NCBI GenBank assembly: GCA_026119855.1
Contig: JAOWBW010000144.1
Coordinates: forward strand, 1,428,180-1,492,179
Direction of reading: 5' to 3'
DNA: 64,000 bases
From: Campanula takesimana
Lineage: Eukaryota; Streptophyta; Magnoliopsida; Asterales; Campanulaceae
Positions 19,329 to 31,759 of this stretch are shown in pieces. Below the pieces are notes generated by a model that was given only the letters and a program-made list of their open reading frames with translations, had not been told where the DNA came from and ran no database searches. The number at the start of each line of letters is the position of its first letter. Positions within the stretch are counted from its first letter, which is position 1. The translations under genes and the position numbers were made by a program.

Positions 19329-22159
19329 TTTTTTTTTTTTTTTTGGCGACAGGAGACGGTACTCCCTAAATTTTATTAATATGAAAAATAACTACAAACG
19401 AGGTGGGGGACATGACGGCCGTAACCACCTAAAAAATAAATACTAGGGGAGGAGGCCTTACACAAATTGTAAGGTCCTCTACAATAAAGGAGGGGGATAC
19501 TACCAAATAATGAAAGCAACCTATACAAAAAACAAAAATGCATAAAACTAGCCCTGCAAGACTAATGCAGCCGAATATAAGGTGTTGAGGAGCAATCCAA
19601 TAAAATTGGACCCTTGCAATCCTCGGGTAGGTCTTCCAAAGAGTTGTAGACAGAGTTCTTTCGAGAAACCGCAGCAATATTAGCTAAGCCATCCGCCACT
19701 TTATTTCCTTCTCTAAGTATGTGAGAAACTCTGACCGAGACTAATTGCATTATGCGTTTTCTTTCCATCACCTCATACCAAATGCACCATGGAATGTGAT
19801 ACTCCTCAATAAGAATTTTAAGAAGAACCTCAGAATCAATCTCTAGCCATAAGGACGTAATACCAAAGCTTCTTGCAAAGACTAAACCATCACGAACCGC
19901 CCTAGCTTCAGCCACCATATTGGTTCTGTGCCCATAGAAATTAGAAAAAGCAAAAAGAATCTTCCCTATTTTATTTCTGAAAATTCCACCACCTGTCATA
20001 ATACCCGGGTTGCCCTTAGATGCTCCATCTGTATTAAGCTTAAATTGTTCAGTCAAAGGAGGCTGCCAAGACACTAGTCTAGCCTTTTTGCATGTGCTCG
20101 TAGAAATAGGGATGCCAAAATAAGATAACGCCTGATTGCTCGGCAATAATATGAGTAGCAGCCATATTTTTTCCTTCAAACTTTGCTTTGTTACGCCCTT
20201 TCCAAATTTCCCGTAAAATAAAGCACGGAAGAAGATGAGCAAGCCAAATAGAACCTTTTGGGGTTCTGCTATCATTACCATACCACCAGCTAGCTATCAA
20301 AGAGCGAATGTTATAAGAATGAGTCTTAATCCCCATTAAATTTGAAAAATGCGCCCAAACAACCTTAGCAATATCACTGTGAACAAAAATGTGATCAATA
20401 TCCCCAAGGGCCGGGTAAGAGCAACAAACACAAGCAGAAACCAATGAAATACCTCTACGCTGGATAGCCTAATCAGTAGGAAGGCCTTTATGAAGAAGGC
20501 GCCACATAAAAATTGAGATTTTGAGAGGGATGTGCTTGTTCCAGCAATTCGCTAGCATAGGTATAGTGATACCCGCTGTTCTGGAAGCTTTCCAAGCTGA
20601 AGATATTGTGAATTTGCCCGAGGTAGAGAGACACCAAAAAGGTTTGTCCGGCTTGTCCCCAATCTGAATATTGTTCCTTTGAATAAGGTGTAAAAGTTGC
20701 TCACCATAGACATCTCTAATATGATCAATACGGGGCTGCCCTTGGTCAAAAAGATGAGACACCTCAATATGGTTCCCTGGAATAATAGAAGGAGTATCCA
20801 CCCAATTTTCATGAACTGAAATATCCCCACAACCAATCCCCCAACGAATGTTAGGATCAACTAAAGCTTTAGCACCAAGCATCCGAACCCATATATGAGA
20901 GGCAAAGGATGGCTTTGTAGCATCCATCGGGTGGGTACCATTACAGTACTTAGCTTCCAAGAAAGAAGCCCATAAAGATTTAGTACTTCGAAACCTCCAC
21001 CATAATTTCATAGAAAAAGCCATGGATATTTCCTCAAATCTTCTCAAACCGAGACCTCCTTCATTAAGAGGCCGAAACATTTTATCTTGATTGACCCAAT
21101 GACATTTTTTGACACCCTCTTCGTTGCTCCAGAAAAAAATTGAAATCAGCCTATACATGGCATTCATCACCCCCTTCGGTGGGTCAAGAAGAGAGATATA
21201 GTACAACGGAACAGCTTGAAGGCAAGTTTTAATGAGGGTTAACTTTGCACCATAGGATAAAAGTTTACCCTGCCAAGTAGCCAGTCTTGCTTCCATTTTT
21301 TGCATAACCGAATCAAAAAGGGTAATTCGCTTCCGGCCCACATATAAAGGACAACCTAGATAAGTAATAGGAAGGTCCTTTTTTTGAAAGCCAGTAGCTT
21401 CTATTATAGAGGCATCCCTATCTCCATTATAAGCACCGGTAATAAAGCATGATTTACCCGAACTAACCAACTGACCAGAGAAATTTTGGTACCAATTTAA
21501 ACAGCGCATGTGAGCATCCAAAGAAGCCTTAGATCCATTGCAAAAAATAACAATGTCATCCGCATAAGCCAAATGAGAGATCAAAGGAGTATTGATATAA
21601 GCTCTATATCGATATTGAGGATAATCAGTATGAAGCAAATCTAGACCCCGGCTTAAAACTTCAGCCGCAAGGATAAAGAGAGTGGGAGATATGGGATCTC
21701 CTTATCGAAGCCCCCGGAAGATATGCATCTGAAAATCATATCATTCCATACCTCACTGAAGCCAAACTTTCTCAAAACTTTAATTAGGGCAAACCACGAT
21801 ATCCGGTCATACGCCTTTGCCATATCTAATTTTAAACAAACATTTGAACCCCCCACACTTTCTTCTTAATAGATTGCATTAATTCTTGAGCTAGAAGGAC
21901 ATTTTCATGGATCAATCTTCCTTGAACAAAACCACTTTGTTAAGGGGAGATGAGTCTCGGCAATAAAGGGGCTAAGCGACAAGTTAACAATTTTGTAATT
22001 ACTTTATTTGAGAAGTTGCACAAACTAATAGGTCTCAAGTCAGAAAATGAAGAAGGAGATAATACCTTTGGGATAGTGACTATAAGAGTGCTAGTCCAGC
22101 TCCTTGGCATAGCATGACCCGAGAAAAATTCCATAATACCTTCGGGATAGTGACTATAA
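19329..22159 (-). mobile_element. 5'-truncated LINE (L1 type) inserted in Tat1 RT
   Basis: 2831 bp ending in a 16-base A tail (plus-strand T run 19329-19344). It is flanked by a 12-bp target duplication, GAGAAACTTTCC at 19317-19328 and GAGAACCTTTCC at 22160-22171 (one mismatch). It carries the RT C-terminal two thirds, a zinc-binding RT-associated domain and an RNase H, as in plant L1 elements with RNase H. The 5' end is truncated within RT. A 28-bp segment at the 5' junction repeats sequence found about 70 bp inside. Confidence 0.93.
19562..22159 (-). pseudogene. LINE ORF2 remnant (RT, zf-RVT, RNase H)
   Basis: In minus-strand order: RT from the IVTIPKV and DLRPISLCN segments (about 22000-22090), QSGFVQGRLIHEN and KLDMAKAYDRISW (about 21800-21940), the catalytic AYADD near 21570, the zinc-binding domain with WNKHIPLKISIFMWRLLHKG near 20490-20545, and an RNase H with NTDGASKGNPG near 20005-20040, ending at 19562. 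Frameshifts or stops fall near 21870, 21645, 20468 and 20280. ORF1 and the endonuclease are absent. Confidence 0.88.
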
Positions 22160-22921
22160 GAGAACCTTTCCTCTGATGACCCCAAAAGTGCACTTTGCGG
22201 GATTGAGTCTCATGTTGTGTTGTCGGAGTCGTTCAAAGAACTTACGAAGGTCGATCAAATGTTGACCGTTGGTTCCCTTTGAATGGATGATCATGTCGTC
22301 TACATAGACCTCGATCTCTTTATGAATCATGTCATGGAATAGATCTGTAACATCCCTTTGGTAGGTAGCCCCAGCATTCCTTAACCCGAACGGCATGACT
22401 GTGTAGCAGAAAGTGCCCCACGATGTTGTGAAAGCTGTCTTGTGTTGGTCCTCCTTGGACATGAGAATCTGATTGTAACCGGTAAAACCGTCCACAAATG
22501 AGCGGACTTCACAGTTGGCAGTCGAATCGACGAGCATATCGATGTTTGGTAGCGAAAAATCATCTTTCGGGGAAGCTTTGTTCAGATCCCGGAAGTCCAC
22601 ACAAACTCGAACCTTGCCGTTTGCCTTTTTGACTGTCATAATGTTGGCTAGCCAAGTCGGATACTCAATTACTTTGATGAAACCCACACTGAGGAGCTTT
22701 TCAATCTCTTCTTTGACTTATAGGGACCATTCTGGTTTGATCTTTCTGAGCTTCTGTTTTACTGGCTTGGCGTCCTCTCTGATCGGAATTCTGTGCTCTA
22801 CGACCTTTCTGTCCAAACCCGGCATGTCTTTGTACGACCATGCGAATACATCCACAAATTCTTTGAGCAGTGCAGTCAATCTGTCTCTGTCTTCCCCCTT
22901 GAAGAAGCTGCCTATCTTCGT
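22160..22921 (-). pseudogene. Tat1 reverse transcriptase, N-terminal and catalytic part
   Basis: Contains MPGLDRKVVEHRIPI upstream, then ANGKVRVCVDFRDLNKASP, PFGLRNAGATYQR and the catalytic YVDDMIIHSK at about 22280. It breaks off at the LINE in the LNPAKCTFGV segment. A TAA near 22719 interrupts the lead-in. Sequence joins logically to 19328 across the LINE. Confidence 0.9.
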
Positions 22922-24282
22922 TTATTTCGGTTCTTTGTCGGTATCCAGATTAACAACATGCAATTCCTCATCAGCCCCTGGGCCATTTTCACCACGACAA
23001 CGAACCTGTTGAGCTAGTTCATTTAGGTATGTTATGTTTTCGTGGTCTAATTCATCATAATTTGAATCGTTATTAACTTGTTCATTAAGTTCGTTATTAG
23101 TTAATTCATCATTTATGATGTTTGCAATCTCGGGGTACTCAAAAATATCAAATTTTTCATTAGCAAAGAAAGGAAACACACGCTCGGCTATGGCCTCCAT
23201 ATCCTCTTGGGTAAGGGTATTAGAAACACTCTCGGACTCGAAAGTAAGTGTGAGCCGCTCTTCCTTGGTTGATGTGCGGGGTATGCAACCCATTTCTCGG
23301 ACTAGGAATTCCTCAGACACCATGGGCCCCTTTGTAGAATACCAGTTGTTGATTGGCTCGGAGCTCGGCTGGATCTCGCTGATAGATGGACTCTCCATTT
23401 CTGTGTTGTCGAAGATGGCGTTGACTTGACAATCGTCCATGATGGCAAATTCCTCGAACATGGAGGCTAGATCGGACAGTCCTTCCCCATGGTAATCTCT
23501 ACATCGGACTCTATAGTCACTTTCTTACCCCACCACTCTCGGGGTAACATTGGAATAGGCTCCCTTTCTTGTGTCAGAATTTCACAATCAGTGAAGATCT
23601 CAAGACCGGGTTTCCTGATGCCCTTGTTGTTATCCCATGGCTCGGGAAAGATCATGCACGGGGCATCCTCCCCTTGGCGAACAAAATAACCGTTCAGTGT
23701 GTTGCGGTAAGGCCTCAAGTTGGGGATTTCATACTGTCGACCTTCTTTGCGAGCTCGGGTCTTTTTGATTCTTGACCGCTTGCTCATATTTTAAGTCATC
23801 TTCGGTAGGCTCGTATCCCAAACCAAACTTGTTTCTGACAAAAGGAAACTCTACGGGGTGCAATGTTCCTTGTTGATGCTTCTCTAGGCCTAGACTGGGA
23901 AAGTGATTCATGTTCCTCATTATGCGGAGGATCTTAGGATTACCGAGGGTCCATTGCCCACTTCCCTCTTCTTTTTCGATGGTGTTGACGCCGGAGAGAG
24001 TGGAATCTTCTATCCCGTGTTGAACTTGGTGGACGGGTTGTCCCTTATTTCTGCGGATGGTGACATTCTCAGCCATGACAGTGACTATCTCGTCCCCGTT
24101 TCTGATTTTGACACACAGATGGAGAGTGGAAGGGACAGCATTGGAACTGTGGATCCATGGTCGGCCCAAAAGTAAGTTGAACGAAGACGGGACATCGAGT
24201 ACTTGAAATGGGACGGACATGATCATGCTCCCAAATTCGACATCAACTTCTAGCATTCCCATGACTGTACGGGCCGTGCTAT
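22922..24282 (-). pseudogene. Tat1 protease C-terminus and pol linker
   Basis: Three consecutive frames. 23729-24262 starts with MGMLEVDVEFGSM and the protease flap-side segment LLGRPWIHSS. 23467-23787 holds the linker with YEIPNLRPYRNTLNGYFV. 22922-23461 holds the acidic N-rich linker before RT. Single-base frameshifts occur near 24290, 23780 and 23480. The linker segments align with the Tat2 segments at 61756-62490, which supports a common lineage. Confidence 0.8.
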
Positions 24283-26430
24283 CTACCCTCTAATGACTTG
24301 GGTAGAAGGTTGTAAATCGGAGTTTTTGAGCCCCAATATGCCCATGACTCGGCTAGGCATTAAGTTGAGTGCGGAACCACTGTCTACTAAAACTCTTGAC
24401 ATGGGTCTCCCCCTTGCCCTTAATTTGAGGTAGATGGCTTCATTGTGATCGGACCCAAATGGCGGGAGGTCCATGTCGGCAAAAGTGATGACATTGCCGA
24501 AGTGAATGTGACCTATCATTGCTGTGAGGTCTTCGGGCGTTGTGTCGGGAGAGACTGATGTGTCATCCAAGTTCTTGATGACGAGGTCTTGGTGTTTCTT
24601 TGATGATGCAATAAGATCCCAGATGGATATGTTGGCTTGTGTCTTCTTGAGTTGTGTCAATAAAGGGTCTTCGGGTGCATCTTGTGCTTTTGATCTTTGA
24701 GAAGAGGTGTTGGTTGCTGTATTCGTGGGAACCAAGGTGCTCGCTATTACCCTGCCGCTGCGGGTCAGCACATTCACGGACCCTTGGAGCTTCTTCTTCC
24801 TATTCTCTAAGACTTCCCTCATAACTTCATCGTAAGTCACAACATAACAAGAATTGTCAAGTTTATTCATATCATCGGAGCCCTCATTCACAAATGGGAT
24901 CGAATGAGTGGTTCCTTCAAACTCTCCTACCTCTATTACATTGACACCACCCTCATTGGGGATTATGAATTCCTTCTTGTCTATAAGGTCTTGGATGGTG
25001 TTGCAGATGGAGAAGCATTCCTCGGTGAAGTGGCCAGTGCATTGATGGTAGTCACACCACTTGTGGTGGGCATGGTTGGGACGGAGCGGTTGTGGTTGCT
25101 TGTACCCTTGGAGAGGAGTGATTTGCCCCTTGGCCTTTAGAGCTTCATAGGCCTCGGTGATGGTCATGCCATTGAGAGGAGTGTAGACGCGGTTGTTTTG
25201 GAACCGCTTGCCTTGTGGTGGAGGGACCGTTTTGTAATTCCCCTTGTCAGTAGTAACGGCATTGACAGAAGCCTCTTTGTTTGAGCTAGAGGCGGCCTTG
25301 TAACGGAAATTAGGAGTGGCTTTCTTTATCTCCTTAAGCAAGTCATCCATGCGTACCCCCGCCTCATACACTTGGGAGAAGTTGGAGTAGCAAGCCCCAC
25401 TTAGGTGGGTGCGGAGATCAATCTTGAGACACTTGAGAAAGATGTCCATTTGCTCTTTCGTGTTTGGCCTCTCGACAATTTCAGAGAGCTTGTCATTCCA
25501 TCTTCTTGTGAAGTCAATGAAGGACTCGTTGTCTCTTTGAGTGGTGTTCTCGAGCTCTTTCCTTGTGGGCCGATGAGTGGTGTTGCCTTGATATTGATTT
25601 TTGAAGGCAAGTATAGCGGCATCCCAATCAAGACGGACAGTGAGCGGGAGAGTTGCATACCAATCCTTTGCTGCCCCCTCGAGAGTGAGAGGAAAGCATT
25701 GAGCCATCACTTTTGGGGAGACCTTTTTCGGAACCATAGCCCAAATGTAAGTCTCGATGTGAGCCATCGGGCATGAGTTGCCCTTGAACTTGCTAATGTC
25801 GGGCATTTTGAACTTGTCGGGGAGAGCGGCCATCGTGCTCATGAGAATGGATGACTGATAAAGGCTTGTGTTGGATCCTTTTCCCATGTTGAGGCTGTCA
25901 AATTTCTGATCAATGTAGGCCATGATGGAATCGACCATTTTGTGGTTGTTGTTGTCGGTGCTTGACTCCCCCACTTTTTTGGTACGGGTACTAACATATG
26001 GGCTTTCAAACAAACCTTGGGTCCATTCGGATTCCTCATTGTCGTCCACCCCCTTATTCTTGGAGAGCTTGATGAGCTTGGCTTTCAATTGCTCGACCTC
26101 GGCTTCGTGGGCTGCTTGTTGACTGTAAACGTGAGCTTTCCATAAGCTCTCCTTGGTTTGAGCCTCTTGGTTAAGGGTAGAGACTTGTTGTTGGAGTGCT
26201 TGAACCATGGCAGAGAGCTGTTCGAGAGTCATGGCGTTGTTGGTGCTGGAGTCGCCGGCCATTGATGATGTAGAAGCTGTTGGAGTGATCGGTTCATGGA
26301 CAAGCCTGTTGGATGAATCCCTATAGACGCGGAGAGTACCAATCGGACCTATAATTGGAGAAGTAGCCCTTGTCAGTCTCGGTTCACACTTTCGGTCCAT
26401 GAAGAGGTTGAGAACACACATTGGGCACAC
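24283..26430 (-). pseudogene. Tat1 gag and protease start (715 codons)
   Basis: Long open frame. A coiled-coil-like N-terminal stretch (LSAMVQALQQQVSTLNQEAQ) is followed by the Gypsy gag core with PDKFKMPDISKFKG and YDQ-type FIDFTRRWNDKLSE. A zinc-knuckle variant CDYHQCTGHFTEEC (CX2HX4HX4C, about 25025-25066) is followed by the protease start RVLVDSGSALNLMPS near 24350-24395. Translation stops at 24283 because of a one-base frameshift in the protease. Gag itself is open and could still be made. The first ATG of the frame may lie upstream of the real start. Confidence 0.85.
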
Positions 26431-27580
26431 GACTCAAACCACATAAGAAAAAGACTCTTTTTTTTTTTTATAAGTCGGAGGGACGGGGTCCCTTTTGGGG
26501 TTTCTAAGAAGATAATGGAATCGTCACACTAGTATATATACCATCTCGCGGTCCCATATACTCATCGGATTCCATCACGTTTGTGAATCCTACACGTATC
26601 GGGATTAAACTAAATCAGTGTAGTAAAGCATACATGCGGGGACAGATTTTTTATTTTCGTCCAAAATAACCACTTTTGGGGACGAATTTTATTGCATCCG
26701 TATCAACGAGTTGGCATGTATGATTTGAAAACATTAGTTTAGGGAAATCTCGGTGCATGAAAACCGACTTGGTCACGGAGTGTTAGACCATAACTAGAAT
26801 TGTGTGGTTGGTGCTCGGTTAAAGAGAGGCTTAAAGGTCACCCCCGGCATGTAGTCTTGAACTACGCCACGGGCCGAGGTTGACCGCTTCGAAAGAGTCA
26901 AGGTCGGGTGGAGCTTGAAACTTTCTAAGACGGGCCTCGACGGGTTTGGGGTTGGACTTGTGCGACTCGATAGTGAGCAATTCATAGGAGTAATGTGCAC
27001 GTAGTGTGAGGTCTATCACGTGACAATATTTTTTTATTTTTTATTTTTTGAAAAGAAAAGATAAAAAAAAAACACATAAGCACGTAAATTACAACTCCCG
27101 AATCACCCGTGTGACCGGTAAATAAACATAAAATTAAGACAGTCCAAAGGTCCAATTCTGCTCTGATGCAGGCAACTGTGCCCACACCCCTCTGTTCTGT
27201 TCAGTCCCTGAAACCCGTTCTTGTCCTAGAAATTGGCCAAGAAGCGCGCGCCTCAGGCTGGTGTTGTGGGAAGCACGCGCATGGCGCATTGTTCATGGGA
27301 GGCGCCCGCGTCTGGGCTGACCTGTCAGATTGTCAGAAACTTATGGACTCAGGGGATTGCCCTGGTCCTGATTGTGTAATGAAACCCCTGAAATGTTTGT
27401 TAGCATGAAATAATAGGAAGAATGAGAAGAACACATGGAAGGTGGGCGATTCTGGAATGTGACGTGGGACGCGCGCGCGTTGGACCATGAAGGTCCGAGG
27501 CGCGCGCTTCCCATATCAATTTCTAGAATGCCCAGAAAAGTGAATTATGAACAGAAACACAAGTTTAACCCTCAAGCTGT
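26431..27580 (-). other. Tat1 5' leader
   Basis: Non-coding leader between primer site and gag. Contains T and A runs (26459-26470, 27028-27075) and GC-rich words with GCGCGC (27245, 27470, 27500). No ORF of recognisable family. Confidence 0.6.
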
Positions 27581-27597
27581 CCCCAGCAGAGTCGCCA
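27580..27597 (-). promoter_or_regulatory. Primer binding site, tRNA-Arg type
   Basis: Complement reads TGGCGACTCTGCTGGGGA one base inside the 5' LTR. This matches the complement of the 3' end of plant tRNA-Arg (TGGCGACTCCGCTGGGG) with one difference, the primer known for Ogre/Tat elements. The identical site occurs in Tat2 at 57462-57479. Confidence 0.88.
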
Positions 27598-28035
27598 CTG
27601 TAGATACCCCGGGGGAAACCACGGCTTAGGCTAGAGCGGTGAGTTATCCTAGGATGTCTAATTTGTGTTTTAGAGTTGCCACCCACGTTTTTAGGAACGT
27701 AAGAAAACCTAATGTTTGTGAGCCTAAGTTTGATTTACGAAAACAGAGATTCTTTGGGATGAGGGGTTCGGGGGTTAGGTTACGAAATGGGAAGTACTTA
27801 AACACCCATTTCGCCCGAGCAATGTCGGTCTTTTTTTGTTCATAATTCACTTTAAAGGTAAATGTGTTCTTCCCATTTGAATGATGATAAAAAGGGGTTT
27901 TATAGTTTAGAATGTAAGGAGATAACTCCTAAGCCAATTCAATGTAATGAAGGGGCCATTGGTGTCATGTCCCAAATGGTTTTGGGGTGATTGCACATTT
28001 GATTGAAGAAGGAGAAGAATTAGAGGAAGAAGAAG

Positions 28036-28038
<3 letters not shown>

Positions 28039-28073
<35 letters not shown>

Positions 28074-29008
28074 GTTGGTGAGGAGGGCTATGGCTTTGAC
28101 ACATAGACAAACTTATGTTAAAGCTTCATTTGTGTGAAGCCACATCATCACTATCCTAAATGTGTGTGACTTTTGATATTCTCATTATTAGCTAATACTA
28201 TTAGCTCATAATAATAGTTATGATATGAGTTAACTATTACTATTAATAGTAATAGTTAACTATAATAGTTACTATACAAGTTAACTATTACTATTAATAG
28301 TATTAGTTAACTATAATAGTTACTATACAAGTTAATATACAAGTTAACTATTACTATTAATAGTATTAGTTAACTATAATAGTTACTATACAAGTTAACT
28401 ATTACTATTAATAGTATTACTTAACTATAATAGTTACAATATTAGTTAACTATTACTATTCATAGTATTACTTAACTATAATAGTTACTATAGTAGTTAA
28501 CTATTACTATTGATAGTATTAGTCAACTATAATATATAACTATTACAATTAATAGTATAATTAACAATAATAGTTACTATACAAGTTAACTATAATGGTT
28601 ACTTTATAAATTATTTATTACTATAAATAGTATTAGTTAATCATAACAGTTATAATATATGTTAATTTTTACTATTAACATTATTAGTTAATCATAGTAG
28701 TTACTATATAGGTTAACATTATTATTAATAGTATTATTTAATTATAATAGTTACTATAAATATTAATAAGTATTATTAATAGTATTAGTTATTGATATTA
28801 TTATATAGATTAATTTTTACTATTAATGGTTTTAGTTAAGATGATGTTTACTATTTTAGTTAACTATTATTAAAAATAATTTTTTATATACAATATATTT
28901 ATATTATAAAAAACTGTTATGCTACTTTATTAAATAAAAATATAAAAATAGTAAATGTAAAAAAAATAGCAAATTAGTTACCCGTGCAGAGCACGGGTTA
29001 CCCACTAG
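28039..29008 (+). mobile_element. Non-autonomous Helitron (970 bp)
   Basis: The 3' end has hairpin CCCGTGCAGAGCACGGG (28981-28997) and terminal CTAG at 29005-29008, 11 bases after the hairpin, followed by host T. Insertion is between A and T without target duplication, proved by the empty site GAAATAAAG at 13419-13427 in the other LTR. The 5' end, usually TC, is here a TA run (28039-28069). The interior (28190-28860) is AT-rich direct repeats. No coding capacity. Confidence 0.93.
28190..28870. repeat. AT-rich palindromic tandem repeats inside the Helitron
   Basis: Repeated words AGTTAACTATTACTATTAAT, AGTATTAGTTAACTATAATA and GTTACTATACAAGTTAACTA alternate with a period of about 55-65 bp and become diverged to the right. 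Each unit is itself partly self-complementary (GTTAAC, TATTAATA). Confidence 0.88.
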
Positions 29009-29577
29009 TAAAGAATAAAGTTAAGACATTTTACCTATAATATCCTTCAAAGAGAACCTCTTGAAAAAGTCTTGAATAAGAGGTTGAATACTTGGAGAGA
29101 ATATCGTTTGTAAATTGCCTAGAGCTTTGTTTAGAGAAAAGTCTAAAGTGGAAAAGTTCTTTGTGCCAAAAGTCCCCCTTTTCAATGATGGATTGGAGGG
29201 GTTTTTATAGTTGAAAATGTCTGTGTTTTGGAACCAAACGGAGTCTCCAAGAAATCTTTCCCGGGCAAAACATGTATAATGAGCAAGGGAGAGATTCTTG
29301 GGCAGAATCTGTAACTGACACACCCCAGAAGCGCGCGCATCCCACCTAGGCGGCGGAAGGCGCGCGCGTCTGGCCTCAAGGGGCGGAGGCGCGCGACTCT
29401 GAAAGGCAAATTTTGACAGAATGGACTAGAAAGTTAGAACTGTTATTCAGTTTAGTCCCTGGACTTAACGGAGCCCGTCTAGAACTTAACCAAAGTAACA
29501 GAAACTAACAGAAAACACTTAAAAGAGGGAGAAACACAAAATCAAGTGTGCAATGGGGTGAGCGGTCCAAGGCGGGG

Positions 29578-31759
29578 TGTCGCGACCCCGGACCCCGCGG
29601 GCCCGAGACCGCGATCTGGACGTCGACTTAAAACCAAAACTAAGAAATACTGAAGTTAAAAATTTCATTTGATACCAAAAGGTAATGATCCAAAGTTTTA
29701 CAAATCCAAGTTTGATAAAACCAATTACAACTATCATAAACTTCCACAAGTTTATGCCCAACAAAATACAAATATACAATTCTTAAATGACGTCATTGTT
29801 TGGTACAACTACCCCAAAAGGTTACACATTTATATAATGTAAACCAACCTATAACAATCTTCCCCAAAAGAATGTATCCACACTCGACGTCCTCTTTCTC
29901 GTGATCAGCGAGACTAATCCTTAGCACCTGGGGGGGGGGTTAAGGAAAAACAAAGATAAAAAGAAAGGGGGTGAGATAAATCTCAATAAGCTACTAATGC
30001 AACTACATGACATGCTAAGATGCAAGAAGCAATAAGCAATAATAAATATCACGTAGCACATAGCATTTATCACATAACAGATAGCAGCGGAAATAAACAC
30101 ATAACAAAGGATATAGCCAAGGTTTTCCAAACCGGAACATCCAAATAAAGGATCGCTGCGCAGCTTCAATAATCAACCAATCAACATCTTCATAATAGCA
30201 TGAGAGCTGAAGAGTAAACCCCGGTACCGGAACCAATAATCATAACAGTGTCACAAAGGACAAGGACCATGACACAAAGTCATGCCCGTTAGCCAGATAC
30301 ATTCACAAAGGAACGCTGACTTACTTTTCCAAGGCCAATCTGGAGAAGGGGTATAGTAAGGTCAAAACAATGGTCAACATTATAATGGACTTGGCTTTGC
30401 CATTATAATCTTTCCCATCGCCCGATGCAACAAATATGCCAGCTGGGCTTCCAAATAAATGCTAAGTAATAATAATTTAGCATGAATAAACAACTTAAGG
30501 TTCCAAAGTAGGGAACCAATCCAATTAAATCACCACAAAGGTAAACCAAAACAAACCGCACATCAAAGATGAACCACATTCCCAAAATGATACTTAATCA
30601 AATTCCATATCGTATTTATTCACAAAAGAATCAAATCCAATCAATAAAGTGTTCCAACAATGACACTTAATGCTTAATTAATTTCAAACACCAACTTGAT
30701 CACAAAGGACTCAATTCTATCACTAGAGTGTACTACAATGTTCACTAAGGTCAACTAGAAGGACACCCAAGACTTAGACCAAAACGCATTCTTCAATGAC
30801 CCAAAATTAACAAATGTAACTTTTCAGAGGACTGTGCGGCCGCCCAAAGTGGGATGTGCGGTCGCCCAAAGAGCCTCAAAACAAGAACAAAAGCTTTCAG
30901 AAAGATGCGCGGTCGCCCAGGAAATTTTGTGCGGCCGCCCAAGCTTCTGAATTTCCAGAAATCGGGAAGAACAACATGGGTTCTTCCATTTTCAAACCCA
31001 AAACACATTCAACCCAAAATCCAACCTTCCAACTCACATACTAATGTACCAAAACAACCAATAAGTCTAAAAAGACTCAAACAACAACATTTAACAATCA
31101 AAATCAAGAATCAAACCCAACATTCAAGATTTCACCATTTTTGATCAAAACCCAAAATAAATTCTCAATAAATTCAAAACCCAACCAAACATCAAATATA
31201 ACACATCAAACATCATATAAACATGATATGAACATTTTAGCATTAAAATGGGGGAAAAGTAACTTACTTGCAATTTCTCAAAGTTGATGGATTTCGATTC
31301 TTTTTGGCTTCCTACGATCCTATCGACGATCTAAACATGGTTCATGTTTTAAGAAATGAGAGAAGATGAGAGGAAGATGGAGAAAATGAAGAGAGAAGAT
31401 AAAGAAGAAAAACTTACCCCAAATGCTAGAGAAAGGGAGAGAGATGGCTGGAAAAGAAGAATGAGTGAGGGAGGAGGTGAGGGAGGTGAGGGGAGTAGGG
31501 GGAAATAATTCAAACATTTACACTTAGGCCCCCTCTCTCACACTACACACAAATACTACACTCCCAACTAACATTAAGACTCAACACTTCTACACTAGCA
31601 CAAATGACCAAAATAAAATGCTAGGCATAATCATTATAACACATAAATTGCACACATAAATATTTAAATAAATAATAATTTAAATAAATAAATAAGCAAA
31701 TAATTAATAATAATCATTTAATTACTAATAAAATAGAGCCTAGATTTCGGGTCGTGACA
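29578..31759 (-). mobile_element. Solo LTR of a Tekay-type Gypsy element
   Basis: 2182 bp, TGTCGCGACC...CGGGTCGTGACA, flanked by CGGGG at 29573-29577 and 31760-31764. Same ends and landmarks as the LTRs of the Tekay element at 48433-56898 (CGACTTAAA, TTTATATAATGTAAACC, GGTGAGATAAATCTCAATAAG), but clearly diverged. It arose by recombination between the two LTRs of an inserted element. Contains four copies of GCGG(T/C)CGCCC between 30835 and 30950. No coding capacity. Confidence 0.93.

Noticed and set aside
28190..28870. Regular repeats resembling a CRISPR array
   Set aside because: The window is plant nuclear DNA, units are AT-rich and drift in sequence and length, spacers are not unique, and the array lies inside a Helitron.
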